Below, one piece after another: positions 33,171-41,556 of a stretch of DNA of 64,000 bases. Made by a program: the position numbers and the translations under genes. This DNA comes from Bacillota bacterium (GTDB taxonomy: Bacteria; Bacillota; Clostridia; Oscillospirales; Ruminococcaceae). Position 1 is the first letter of the stretch; every line of letters begins with the position of its first letter. The stretch covers positions 62,001 through 126,000 of the forward strand of contig JAEXUW010000013.1 in the NCBI GenBank assembly GCA_023439835.1, written 5' to 3'. The notes below the pieces were generated by a model. That model was given only the letters and a program-made list of their open reading frames with translations. It searched no databases and was not told the DNA's origin.

Positions 33171-33713
33171 ATGAAAAAGAGCAGTATTAACAAAACCAAA
33201 TACATTGCCTTTATGGGAATGCTTTTGTGTCTGGCGATTATACTTTCGGCATTTGAGAATTCTGTTGTGCCGGCGCTTCCATTAGGAATAAAGCCCGGGC
33301 TTTCAAACGTCGCTGTGATGTTTGCGCTTTTATATCTCGGCGGTGAAAGTGCATTGACTATTGCGGTGTTAAAGGCTGGCTTTGTGTTTCTGACACGGGC
33401 GGCAACCGCCGGGCTGATGTCGCTTTCGGGCGGTGTTGCTTCAGCGGTTGTAATGCTAATTCTTCTCAAAAAAGCCAAGCCTTCTTTAATGCTAATGAGC
33501 ATTGTCGGTGGCGTGACTCATAATCTGGCGCAGCTTTTATGTGCGACATTGATAACTCAATCGGCATACACTCTGTGGTATTATCCCGTGCTGATTCTTT
33601 CCGGAACGGTAGCGGGAGCGTTAACGGGCGTTGTTTTAAGGGCGGTTATGCCCTATCTTGATAAAACACAATCAATTTTCTTTGAAAGGAATGGAAATAA
33701 AGATGAAGCTTAA
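33171..33713 (+). CDS. Gx transporter family membrane protein
   Basis: A 180-residue membrane protein with five to six helices. It shows the GMLLCLAIILSAFENSVVP start, GIKPGLSNV, and GGVTHNLAQL, typical of the Gx transporter family formerly labelled heptaprenyl diphosphate synthase component I. It is usually found with Rnf/ApbE genes and may supply a flavin or quinone-related substrate, but this is not proven. It starts 1 base after the NusG II gene, and its end overlaps rnfC by 11 bases. Confidence 0.85.
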   Translation: MKKSSINKTKYIAFMGMLLCLAIILSAFENSVVPALPLGIKPGLSNVAVMFALLYLGGESALTIAVLKAGFVFLTRAATAGLMSLSGGVASAVVMLILLKKAKPSLMLMSIVGGVTHNLAQLLCATLITQSAYTLWYYPVLILSGTVAGALTGVVLRAVMPYLDKTQSIFFERNGNKDEA

Positions 33714-34992
33714 CGGAATACATATTCCGCATAAGAAGGGAACACAGGACTGCGAAACAGTGGTTTTTCCGCTTCCGAAAAAGGTTACTTTACCGCTGGC
33801 ACAGCATATGGGTGTCCCCTGTGACGCACTGGTCAAAGTCGGTGATGAGGTGAAGGTCGGGCAGAAAATCGGCGACTCTCAGGCTTTTTTGAGCACGCCT
33901 TTGCACTCTAGTGTATCGGGCAAGGTGACGGCAATTGAGGACTACCTCCTCCCAAACGGAAACGTGTGCAAGGCGCTGACTATTGAAACTGACGGCGCTC
34001 AGACACCTTCAGACGAAATAGCGCCCCCTGAGGTATTCGACAAGAAAAGCCTTATAACCGCTGTCAAAGAAAGCGGCTGCTGCGGACTTGGAGGGGCGGG
34101 CTTCCCCACACATATCAAGCTGAATTTTGACGAAACAAAAACGCCGATTGATACGCTTGTTATTAATGCCGCTGAATGTGAGCCGTATATTACCGCTGAC
34201 TATCGTGAGATAATGGAAAGCCCCGACGATGTTGTCGAGGGAATAAGGCTTATTAAAAAATATCTAGGAATTAAAAAGGCGATCATAGGAATTGAGGATA
34301 ACAAACCTTTAGCAATTGAGCTTTGTTGTGAAAAAACAGCCGGTGACAGTGATATCAGCGTTAAGTCGCTTCCGTCATCATATCCGCAGGGCGCTGAAAA
34401 AATGATTATTTTTTCAACGACTGGGCGAATTGTGTGTGAGGGTGAGCTTCCCTCAAATCAAGGCGTTATGGTAATAAACGTTTCGACGGTTGGATTCATT
34501 TATCGCTATCTGAAAACAGGCATGCCGCTTATTTCTAAAAGACTGACGGTTGACGGTGATCTTGTGAAAAAGCCGATGAATCTGAATGTTTTGACAGGAA
34601 CGCCAATAAGGGAGCTTTTGGAGTTCACAGAAACTGACACCGAAAAAATGAAAAAGCTTATTGCCGGCGGGCCTATGATGGGAATGAGCCTCATCAGCGT
34701 TGACACCCCTGTGGTTAAGACGAACAATGCTGTGCTTGCGTTTGAGAAAACTGTTGAAAAATCCGAACAGACCGCCTGCATACGCTGTGGAAGCTGTATG
34801 AGGGCCTGTCCGCTTGAGCTTATGCCGATGGAATTTGAAAAGGCTTTCGACGCAAAGGATGTTTCGGCGCTCATGAATTATAACATTCTTCTTTGTATGA
34901 ATTGCGGTAGCTGCTCGTATGTCTGCCCCGCAAAACGAAATCTTGCTGAAAAGAATCAGATGGCAAAGCTTCTGATTCCCAGAAAAAAATAG
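33703..34992 (+). CDS. rnfC: Rnf complex subunit RnfC
   Basis: RnfC is the soluble NADH-facing subunit of the ferredoxin:NAD+ oxidoreductase. The 429-residue protein has an N-terminal RnfC barrel, the GLGGAGFPTHIKL flavin/nucleotide loop, the SLBB-like segment, and two [4Fe-4S] motifs (CIRCGSCMRACPLELMP and CMNCGSCSYVCPAKR). I start at 33703 (MKLNGIHIPHK), 11 bases inside the end of the previous gene, with GGAA as ribosome binding site. It is the first of six subunits in the order C-D-G-E-A-B. Confidence 0.96.
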   Translation: MKLNGIHIPHKKGTQDCETVVFPLPKKVTLPLAQHMGVPCDALVKVGDEVKVGQKIGDSQAFLSTPLHSSVSGKVTAIEDYLLPNGNVCKALTIETDGAQTPSDEIAPPEVFDKKSLITAVKESGCCGLGGAGFPTHIKLNFDETKTPIDTLVINAAECEPYITADYREIMESPDDVVEGIRLIKKYLGIKKAIIGIEDNKPLAIELCCEKTAGDSDISVKSLPSSYPQGAEKMIIFSTTGRIVCEGELPSNQGVMVINVSTVGFIYRYLKTGMPLISKRLTVDGDLVKKPMNLNVLTGTPIRELLEFTETDTEKMKKLIAGGPMMGMSLISVDTPVVKTNNAVLAFEKTVEKSEQTACIRCGSCMRACPLELMPMEFEKAFDAKDVSALMNYNILLCMNCGSCSYVCPAKRNLAEKNQMAKLLIPRKK

Positions 34993-35014
34993 AGCTTTGA
35001 AAGGAATGGTAGTT

Positions 35015-35944
35015 TTGCCACGCTTGTTAGTTACCCCGTCACCGCATATAAAAAGCGCTGTGACAACACAAAAGGTAATGGGAGTCGTGATTATTTCACT
35101 TCTTCCCGCGGTTATTGCGTCAGTAATTATCTTCGGGCTGAGGGCGGTCGCTGTTATCGCTGTTACCGTCGCTAGTGCTGTTATATTTGAGCTTTTGACA
35201 AGAAAGCTGATGAAGCGACCGAACACAACCGCTGACTTATCCGCGGTTGTTACTGGAGTTATTTTAGCGCTCAACCTTCCCGTTACTATTCCGCTTTGGA
35301 TGGCGGCGATAGGCTCGTTTATTGCGATAGTGATTGTTAAACAGCTTTTCGGCGGACTTGGCCAGAACTTCGCAAATCCGGCGATAGTCGCCCGAATTGT
35401 CCTCATCATCTCCTTCGGCGAGGCGATGACGACATGGGCAAAGCCGTTTTATTATAAAGAGGCTGACCTTGTCACCTCAGCAACTCCTCTTGAAACGGGA
35501 GCAGCTACATACAAAGAGCTGTTTTTGGGAACAATCGGAGGCTCACTTGGTGAAACCTGTGCGCTTGCGCTTTTAATCGGCGGATTACTTCTCATTTTCA
35601 CGCGTGTAATTTCACCCACAACCCCTGTCGCCTTTATCGGAACAGTCGCTCTTTTGACATTCGTTTCGGGTGGGGATGCACTTTATCAGGTTTTATCCGG
35701 CGGCTTGCTTCTGGGTGCGTTTTTTATGGCGACCGACTATGTCACAACCCCTATCACTTCAAAGGGGAAAATCATTTTCGGTGTCGGCTGTGGAATTATA
35801 ACCTTTGCGATAAGACAGTGGGGGGCGCTCCCCGAGGGTGTATCGTATTCGATACTTTTGATGAATATACTCACACCGTATATTGATATGATTTCAAAAA
35901 CAAAGCCTGTCGGCGCAAAGAAAAAAGCAAAGGAGGCTAAGTAA
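35015..35944 (+). CDS. rnfD: Rnf complex subunit RnfD
   Basis: A membrane subunit with a covalently bound FMN. The protein (about 309 residues) has nine to ten membrane helices and the flavinylation motif SATPLE with Thr near residue 157, the substrate of ApbE. The start is uncertain: TTG 35015 (MPRLLVTPSP, AAAGGA about 8 bases before) gives the family-typical N-terminus; ATG 35006 and TTG 34997 are in frame but overlap the ribosome binding site. Confidence 0.94.
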   Translation: MPRLLVTPSPHIKSAVTTQKVMGVVIISLLPAVIASVIIFGLRAVAVIAVTVASAVIFELLTRKLMKRPNTTADLSAVVTGVILALNLPVTIPLWMAAIGSFIAIVIVKQLFGGLGQNFANPAIVARIVLIISFGEAMTTWAKPFYYKEADLVTSATPLETGAATYKELFLGTIGGSLGETCALALLIGGLLLIFTRVISPTTPVAFIGTVALLTFVSGGDALYQVLSGGLLLGAFFMATDYVTTPITSKGKIIFGVGCGIITFAIRQWGALPEGVSYSILLMNILTPYIDMISKTKPVGAKKKAKEAK

Positions 35945-35945
35945 T

Positions 35946-36503
35946 ATGAAAGAAAAGCTTATGCCGCCGCTTGTGCTGATGGCGATATGCATTGTTGTTT
36001 CGGGGCTTTTGATTTTCGCATATAATCTCACCTATGTTGACACAACCGGTGTTCTCACCGATGATTTAAGAGAAGGCTGTGAAGTGGTTTTCGGCGAGGG
36101 TGAATATAAGATTATGACAGAGGCAGGGGTTGACGGCACACAGGTTCCGGTCGCATTTGACGGCGCTGTTTCGGTAATTAAGGATGCTAGAGGAAACTGT
36201 CTTGTTGAGGTTATTGCCTCAGGCTTTGAAAAGGACAGCATTCATCTTGTTGTAGGGTTTAATAAGGACAGCGATGATGTCAAGGGCGTGGGGCTTGTGA
36301 AGATTGCCGATTCGCCAAGCCAGTCGGCAAAGGTTTCAGAAAAAGGCTTTCTTGACAGGTTTATCGGCGCAAAAACAGCAGACGAGGTTAAGGGCGTTGA
36401 CGTTATTTCAAGAGCAACGTATTCCTCAAACGGTATTAAAGACGCAGTCGAAGCGGCGGTAAATGTGTATAATCAGAACAAGGAGGCGATTTTCAGTGAG
36501 TAA
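35946..36503 (+). CDS. rnfG: Rnf complex subunit RnfG
   Basis: The 185-residue subunit has one N-terminal membrane helix and an external FMN-binding domain. The flavin attachment site reads SRATYSS with Thr near residue 158, where the family has S-x-A-T-x-S. VVGFNKDSDDVKGVGLVKIADSP is also typical. It starts 1 base after rnfD, and its end overlaps rnfE by 8 bases. ApbE should modify it. Confidence 0.95.
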   Translation: MKEKLMPPLVLMAICIVVSGLLIFAYNLTYVDTTGVLTDDLREGCEVVFGEGEYKIMTEAGVDGTQVPVAFDGAVSVIKDARGNCLVEVIASGFEKDSIHLVVGFNKDSDDVKGVGLVKIADSPSQSAKVSEKGFLDRFIGAKTADEVKGVDVISRATYSSNGIKDAVEAAVNVYNQNKEAIFSE

Positions 36504-37149
36504 TTTCAAGGAGTTCACAAAAGGAATAATAAAGGAAAATCCCGTTCTTGTCACTCTTTTGGGAATGTGCCCTGTTCTGGGCGTTACCACAATGGCGGTC
36601 AACGGTATCGGAATGGGACTTGTCACAACCTTTGTACTGCTAGGCTCAAATATAGTCATCTCACTTCTCAAGAATATAATCCCCAAAGCCGTCAGGCTCC
36701 CCTGTTTTATAGTAATTATTGCTGGCTTTGTCACCTTCATTGACTTCATGCTCAAGGGCTTTGCGCCCGACCTTCACGACGGGTTGGGAAGCTTCTTATC
36801 GCTTGTAACAGTAAACTGTATTATTCTAGGACGAGCTGAGGTTTTTGCTTCAAAAAACAATGTGTTTAAATCTGTTCTTGATGCGCTCGGCATGGGAATA
36901 GGCTTCACGCTTGTGCTTTTTGTTATGGGCTCTATAAGAGAAATTATCGGCGAGGGAAAATGGATGGGACTTTCTCTTCATATAAGCACACCAATGGCTG
37001 TATTCGGCTCGGCGGCGGGCGGATTCTTCGTGCTTGGCTGTATAATAGCCGTTGTCAATATGCTTGCGAAGAAAAAGCCGCCTAAGGAGCTTGGCTGTGC
37101 ACATTGTCCGAATGCGTCGGCTTGTTCAGGAAAAGGGGGGTGTGAATAA
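36496..37149 (+). CDS. rnfE: Rnf complex subunit RnfE with Cys-rich tail
   Basis: A 217-residue membrane subunit with six helices and the family segments NPVLVTLLGMCPVLGVT and TVNCIILGRAEVFASKN, whose Cys residues ligate the membrane-embedded iron-sulfur cluster shared with RnfA. The C-terminus carries LGCAHCPNASACSGKGGCE, four Cys not needed for the known cluster. GTG 36496 is chosen because AAGGAGG precedes it; the longer frame overlaps rnfG. Confidence 0.94.
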   Translation: MSNFKEFTKGIIKENPVLVTLLGMCPVLGVTTMAVNGIGMGLVTTFVLLGSNIVISLLKNIIPKAVRLPCFIVIIAGFVTFIDFMLKGFAPDLHDGLGSFLSLVTVNCIILGRAEVFASKNNVFKSVLDALGMGIGFTLVLFVMGSIREIIGEGKWMGLSLHISTPMAVFGSAAGGFFVLGCIIAVVNMLAKKKPPKELGCAHCPNASACSGKGGCE

Positions 37150-37745
37150 TGAAAGAAATGCTTGTTATCCTCCTAAGTGCTGTTTTAGTTGACAATGTTG
37201 TGCTTTCAAAAACCTATGGAATATGCCCGTTTTTAGGCGTTTCAAAGAAAATCAACAGCGCTTTCGGCATGGGGCTTGCCGTAATATTCGTAATGGTGGG
37301 AGCAACCGCACTGACCTATCCTATATTTACCTTTATGCTGATTCCGCTAAAGCTTGAGTATCTCAAGACCATTGCGTTTATACTTATCATCGCACTTTTT
37401 GTCCAGATTGTTGAAATTGTCCTCAAAAAAGTTATGCCGCCGCTTTACAAGTCGCTTGGCGTGTTTTTGCCGCTTATTACGACAAACTGTGCGGTTCTCG
37501 GCGTGACAATAGACAACGCAAACAGCGCTCACAGCTTTGTTAATTCAACCGTAAATTCACTCGGCGCCGGTATTGGCTTTACTATTGCGCTTTTGATGTT
37601 TTCGGGTGTAAGAACAAGGCTTGAGAGAAGTGACATTCCCGCCGCGTTCAAGGGCGTCCCGGCGACGCTTATTGCCGCTTCAATTGTATCCGTCAGCTTT
37701 ATGGGCTTTCAGGGGCTAATTGAAAATATGTTCGGCGCAAGATAA
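37149..37745 (+). CDS. rnfA: Rnf complex subunit RnfA
   Basis: The 198-residue membrane subunit pairs with RnfE. It has six helices, the LVDNVVLSKTYGICPFLGVSK start and the TTNCAVLGVTIDNA segment, with the two Cys that bind the intramembrane iron-sulfur cluster. It overlaps rnfE by one base. Expected position and length for the Rnf core. Confidence 0.96.
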   Translation: MKEMLVILLSAVLVDNVVLSKTYGICPFLGVSKKINSAFGMGLAVIFVMVGATALTYPIFTFMLIPLKLEYLKTIAFILIIALFVQIVEIVLKKVMPPLYKSLGVFLPLITTNCAVLGVTIDNANSAHSFVNSTVNSLGAGIGFTIALLMFSGVRTRLERSDIPAAFKGVPATLIAASIVSVSFMGFQGLIENMFGAR

Positions 37746-37767
37746 TTTTTAGAAACGGAGAAAGATA

Positions 37768-38568
37768 ATGTTTGAAATATACATTCTGCCCGTGCTTCTT
37801 TTTGCCGCAATGGGAGCGCTGGCGGGAATACTTCTGACGGTTGTGTCAAAGGTGTTTGCGGTAAAAACAGACGAGCGGATGGAGAGTGTTTCTGAGGCTC
37901 TTCCTCAGATAAATTGCGGAGCATGTGGCTATTCAGGCTGTAACGACTATGCGGCGGCGGTTTTAAACGGTGCGCCAACAAACCTTTGCAAGCCGGGTGG
38001 CAATGCGGCATCAAAGAAAATCAGCGAGATAATGGGCGTCGAGTCAGGCTCTGTCGAGCGTGAGGTTGCTTTTGTTCGCTGCGGCGGCGACTGTAACGTC
38101 ACCGAGCATAAATATATCTACGACGGGACGCAGTCCTGTGCGGCTTCAAATAGGTATTACAGCGGAAGCAAGGTATGCACAAGCGGCTGTTTAGGCTTCG
38201 GCGACTGTGTGAGAATATGCCCGAACGGTGCGATTGATATTGTCGACGGAATTTCAGTGATAAATTCTGCCCTTTGCATCGCTTGTGGAATGTGCGTAAA
38301 AACCTGTCCCAACCACTTGATTGTTATGAAGCCTGCATCGCAGAAGATTGATGTGGTATGCATGTCCACCGCTATCGGAAAGGTCACAAAGAGCATATGC
38401 AAGACCGGCTGTATCGGCTGTAAAATATGCGAGAAGAAGTGCCCTGAGGGTGCTATAAAGGTTGAGAATAATTTTGCGACAATCGACTATTCAAAATGCA
38501 CACAGTGCGGTATATGTGCCGCATCCTGTCCGACAAAGGCAATCAGCATAAGCTGTAAAAACGGTTAA
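37768..38568 (+). CDS. rnfB: Rnf complex subunit RnfB
   Basis: RnfB accepts electrons from reduced ferredoxin. The 266-residue protein has an N-terminal membrane helix, a Fes-type [4Fe-4S] motif (Cys50, Cys53, Cys58, Cys74 in NCGACGYSGC and LCKPGG) and several ferredoxin CxxCxxCxxxCP motifs (CTSGCLGFGDCVRICP, CIACGMCVKTCP, CKTGCIGCKICEKKCP, CTQCGICAASCP), so about five clusters. It is the last gene of the operon, and a strong terminator follows. Confidence 0.96.
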   Translation: MFEIYILPVLLFAAMGALAGILLTVVSKVFAVKTDERMESVSEALPQINCGACGYSGCNDYAAAVLNGAPTNLCKPGGNAASKKISEIMGVESGSVEREVAFVRCGGDCNVTEHKYIYDGTQSCAASNRYYSGSKVCTSGCLGFGDCVRICPNGAIDIVDGISVINSALCIACGMCVKTCPNHLIVMKPASQKIDVVCMSTAIGKVTKSICKTGCIGCKICEKKCPEGAIKVENNFATIDYSKCTQCGICAASCPTKAISISCKNG

Positions 38569-38582
38569 CAGATAAACAGTTA

Positions 38583-38622
38583 AGCGGCGTACGGATTATT
38601 ATCCGTGCGCCGCTGTTTTTGG
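38583..38622 (+). terminator. rnf operon terminator
   Basis: AGCGGCG-ACGGA pairs with TCCGT-CGCCGCT (one T-G pair) and is followed by GTTTTT. Confidence 0.92.
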
Positions 38623-38750
38623 TTAACTATTATTCTCACAAGAGCATATAATAGCATACATACTCATAATCGGGTGACTAGTTGCACGCTAGTATGCAAA
38701 TCAAGCCCTCATTTTCACTATATGTGAAAAACATTAAAGGGGTGAAAAAT

Positions 38751-39161
38751 ATGCTCAAAATAATTGACTCGGCGGCAGGAGCTGTCGGGGCGGTTCTCGG
38801 GTATGTTCTTGGAGGATTTGATGGAATGCTTAGTGCACTTCTGATTTTTGTAGTGATTGACTATCTGACGGGAGTGCTGAGAGCGGTTTCAGAAAAAAAG
38901 CTGTCCAGCGGTGTCGGATTTATCGGGATTAGCCGAAAGGTTCTGATATTTGCGCTTGTCGGCGTTGCAAACATCGTTGATACGCAGATACTTGGTCAAG
39001 GCACAGCTCTTAGAACAGCGACGATATTCTTTTATATGGCGAATGAAGCAATTTCCGTTCTTGAAAATGCCGGTGCTGTCGGGCTTCCCCTCCCCAAAAA
39101 GCTTCTTGACGTTTTAAAACAGCTTAGAAAAAAAGAAGATGGGGGGAACACAGATGATTAA
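38751..39161 (+). CDS. phage-type holin (holin family 4 / toxin secretion)
   Basis: A 136-residue membrane protein with three helices. LLIFVVIDYLTGVLRAVSEKKLSSGVG is the signature of the Cph1/Phage_holin_4 family, which also includes toxin-secretion holins such as TcdE of Clostridioides. AAAGGGGTG precedes the ATG at 38751. It overlaps the lysozyme gene by 8 bases, forming a compact holin-endolysin pair. No other phage gene is nearby, so it may be a domesticated cassette for protein release or autolysis. Confidence 0.88.
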   Translation: MLKIIDSAAGAVGAVLGYVLGGFDGMLSALLIFVVIDYLTGVLRAVSEKKLSSGVGFIGISRKVLIFALVGVANIVDTQILGQGTALRTATIFFYMANEAISVLENAGAVGLPLPKKLLDVLKQLRKKEDGGNTDD

Positions 39162-39939
39162 GGGAATTGACATTTCAAGGTGGCAACCTGCTATTGACTG
39201 GCCCAAAGTGAAAAAACAGGGAATTGAATTTGCGATTGTCAGATGCTCAAACGGGCTGACGAAGGATAGCTGCTTTGACATGCACATGAAAAATGCGGCG
39301 GATGTCGGTATTCACACCGGCGTATATTGCTTCGCAAGAGCAAACACAGTAGAAAAAGCACTCATAGAAGCTGAATTCGTCCTGTCACTCATAAAAAAGC
39401 ATAGGCTGACCTATCCGGTATGCTATGACATGGAAAGCACAGAGCTTATGGAGCTTGACAACAAACAGCGTACTGAAATTGCAATAGCATTTTGTGACAG
39501 AATTGAAAAAGCCGGATACTACGCAATGATTTACACCAACAAAGACTGGCTCGAAAATCGCCTTGATTATGATAGGCTCAAGCGTTTTGATATATGGCTT
39601 GCTCAGTGGCGAAGCTCACCCACGTGGAAGGGGAGCTACGGCATATGGCAGTTCGGGCTTGACAGCGTTGACGGAATCGGTGATGTTGACGGGAATATTT
39701 CATACAGAAATTATCCCGAAATAATCAAAAAGGCAAAGCTTAATCATCTTGACGAAATACAATTGTCCCCGGGTGACAGAGTCAAATATAAAGGTGAGGT
39801 TTATGCATCGGCAGACGGCGGTGAAAAAATTGCGGTCGATGGTGTTTTCACCGTGAAAGAGTATAATCCGCAGAAAAAGTACGGCTTGCTTCTTGAAATG
39901 CCGGCATATGCTAAAGCACAAGATATTGAATTAATATAG
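39154..39939 (+). CDS. GH25 lysozyme with C-terminal SH3-like domain
   Basis: The 261-residue muramidase has the GH25 start GIDISRWQPAIDWPKVK, VCYDMES with the catalytic Asp-x-Glu pair, and the WLAQW strand; the last ~60 residues (LSPGDRVKYKGEVYAS) look like an SH3-type wall-binding module. It lacks a signal peptide, as endolysins that exit through a holin do. GGGGGG lies 7 bases before the ATG. It is coupled to the holin gene and followed by a terminator. Confidence 0.92.
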   Translation: MIKGIDISRWQPAIDWPKVKKQGIEFAIVRCSNGLTKDSCFDMHMKNAADVGIHTGVYCFARANTVEKALIEAEFVLSLIKKHRLTYPVCYDMESTELMELDNKQRTEIAIAFCDRIEKAGYYAMIYTNKDWLENRLDYDRLKRFDIWLAQWRSSPTWKGSYGIWQFGLDSVDGIGDVDGNISYRNYPEIIKKAKLNHLDEIQLSPGDRVKYKGEVYASADGGEKIAVDGVFTVKEYNPQKKYGLLLEMPAYAKAQDIELI

Positions 39940-39943
39940 ATAC

Positions 39944-39981
39944 AGAGTCGGGCTAATCACCCGGCTCTTAATATTTCTTTT
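39944..39981 (+). terminator. terminator after lysozyme gene
   Basis: AGAGTCGGG pairs with CCCGGCTCT around a short loop, followed by TAATATTTCTTTT. Confidence 0.78.
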
Positions 39982-40075
39982 GTGAAATTACACGCTGACT
40001 TTCTTCCATAATATATAAATATTTATGGGAAATATAGCGATTGTGACAAGAAAATGAAGGCGCTAATTATTTGTA

Positions 40076-40104
40076 TTGCATTTGTGCTGAAGTTGTAGTA
40101 TAAT
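40076..40104 (+). promoter_or_regulatory. gdhA promoter
   Basis: -35 TTGCAT (40076-40081) and -10 TATAAT (40099-40104) have 17-base spacing, about 36 bases before the ATG. Confidence 0.8.
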
Positions 40105-40140
40105 TATACTTGCAAAAATTTAATATTGGGGGAATGACTA

Positions 40141-41493
40141 ATGTCATTTAAGAGCGAATACCTTCAAAAGGTATACGACGGCGTTTGCAGAAGAAACGTG
40201 GGGGAAAACGAATTTCTGCAGGCAGTCAAAGAAGTTCTTGAGAGCTTCGAGCCGGTTGTCGCTTTGGATCCGTCGATTGTCAAAACAGGGATAATCGATA
40301 GAATCGTCGAGCCTGAAAGATTTATTCAGTTTCGCGTTTCATGGGTTGACGACAGCGGAAATGTTCAGGTAAACAGAGGCTTCAGAGTTCAGTTTAACTC
40401 TGCTATCGGGCCGTATAAGGGTGGACTGAGACTTCATCCGACAGTATGTGCATCGGTTATCAAGTTCTTGGGCTTTGAGCAGGTTTTCAAAAACAGCCTT
40501 ACAGGTCTTCCTATGGGAGGAGGAAAGGGCGGTTCAGATTTTGATCCAAAGGGCAAGTCCGACGGCGAAATCATGAGATTCTGTCAGAGCTTTATGACAG
40601 AGCTTTCAAAGCACATCGGTGCTGATACCGACGTTCCCGCCGGGGATATCGGAGTAGGCGCGCGTGAAATCGGCTTTATGTACGGACAGTATAAGCGCCT
40701 TCGCAACGAATTTGTCGGCGTGTTAACCGGAAAGGGGCTTTCCTACGGCGGTTCACTCGCAAGAACAGAGGCGACAGGCTTCGGCGTATGTTATTTCACA
40801 GATGAAATGATGAAGTGCATGAAGAATGACAGCTTCAACGGCAAAACAGTTGTTATTTCCGGTTCAGGAAACGTTGCTATTTATGCAACCAAAAAAGCAA
40901 CCGAGCTTGGCGGAAAGGTTGTTGCTCTGTCAGATTCAGCTGGCTATATTTATGACGCAAACGGCATTAATCTTGATGTCGTTAAGCAGATTAAAGAGGT
41001 TGAAAGAGGAAGAATTTCAGAGTATTCTAAGAGAGTTCCCGGTTCAACCTATACTGAGGGCTGCCGTGGAATCTGGTCAATCAAGTGCGACATCGCTCTT
41101 CCTTGTGCGACACAGAACGAGCTTAACGGCGACGAGGCGGACATGCTTATCAAAAACGGCGTAGTTGCTGTTGCTGAGGGCGCAAATATGCCGTCAACAC
41201 CTGAGGCTGTTGAGAAGTTCCTCAAGGCTGGGGTAATGTTCGGACCTGCAAAGGCAGCAAACGCAGGCGGCGTTGCAACATCTGGGCTTGAAATGAGCCA
41301 GAACTCCATGAGATACAGCTGGACATTTGAAGAGGTTGACGCAAAGCTCAAGCAGATTATGATTAACATATTCCACAGCGCATTTAACGCTTCAAAGGAA
41401 TACGGCGCTGAGGGTAACCTTGTAATGGGCGCAAACATTGCCGGCTTCAAGAAGGTTGCGGATGCAATGAAGTGGCAGGGCGTAGCATATTAA
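40141..41493 (+). CDS. gdhA: NADP-type glutamate dehydrogenase
   Basis: GdhA interconverts glutamate with 2-oxoglutarate plus ammonia; the 450-residue NADP-type enzyme usually assimilates ammonia. It has PMGGGKGGSDFDPKG with the catalytic Lys, PAGDIGVGAREIG with the catalytic Asp, the Rossmann GSGNVAIYATKKA and the C-terminal ANAGGVATSGLEMSQN. GGGGGA lies before the ATG. It is monocistronic with a good promoter and a strong terminator. Confidence 0.97.
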   Translation: MSFKSEYLQKVYDGVCRRNVGENEFLQAVKEVLESFEPVVALDPSIVKTGIIDRIVEPERFIQFRVSWVDDSGNVQVNRGFRVQFNSAIGPYKGGLRLHPTVCASVIKFLGFEQVFKNSLTGLPMGGGKGGSDFDPKGKSDGEIMRFCQSFMTELSKHIGADTDVPAGDIGVGAREIGFMYGQYKRLRNEFVGVLTGKGLSYGGSLARTEATGFGVCYFTDEMMKCMKNDSFNGKTVVISGSGNVAIYATKKATELGGKVVALSDSAGYIYDANGINLDVVKQIKEVERGRISEYSKRVPGSTYTEGCRGIWSIKCDIALPCATQNELNGDEADMLIKNGVVAVAEGANMPSTPEAVEKFLKAGVMFGPAKAANAGGVATSGLEMSQNSMRYSWTFEEVDAKLKQIMINIFHSAFNASKEYGAEGNLVMGANIAGFKKVADAMKWQGVAY

Positions 41494-41514
41494 TTAATTA
41501 ATTGCTTATAAATA

Positions 41515-41556
41515 AAATCGGGAGGAGCAAAAGCTCCTCCCGATTCCTGTTTATTA
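41515..41556. terminator. bidirectional terminator gdhA / hydA
   Basis: ATCGGGAGGAGC pairs with GCTCCTCCCGAT around AAAA. On plus it is followed by TCCTGTTTATT and on minus by TTTATTTAT. It ends at the hydA stop codon. Confidence 0.85.

Noticed and set aside
34453..35409. 318-residue minus ORF over rnfC/rnfD
   Set aside because: Long, but antisense to two certain Rnf genes, with low-complexity Ile/Thr/Ala composition and no start signal.
38631..38740. CATACATA and a TTTTCAC/GTGAAAA hairpin upstream of the holin as a sporulation promoter
   Set aside because: The -10-like string has no matching -35 at the needed distance, so I did not list it as a promoter.
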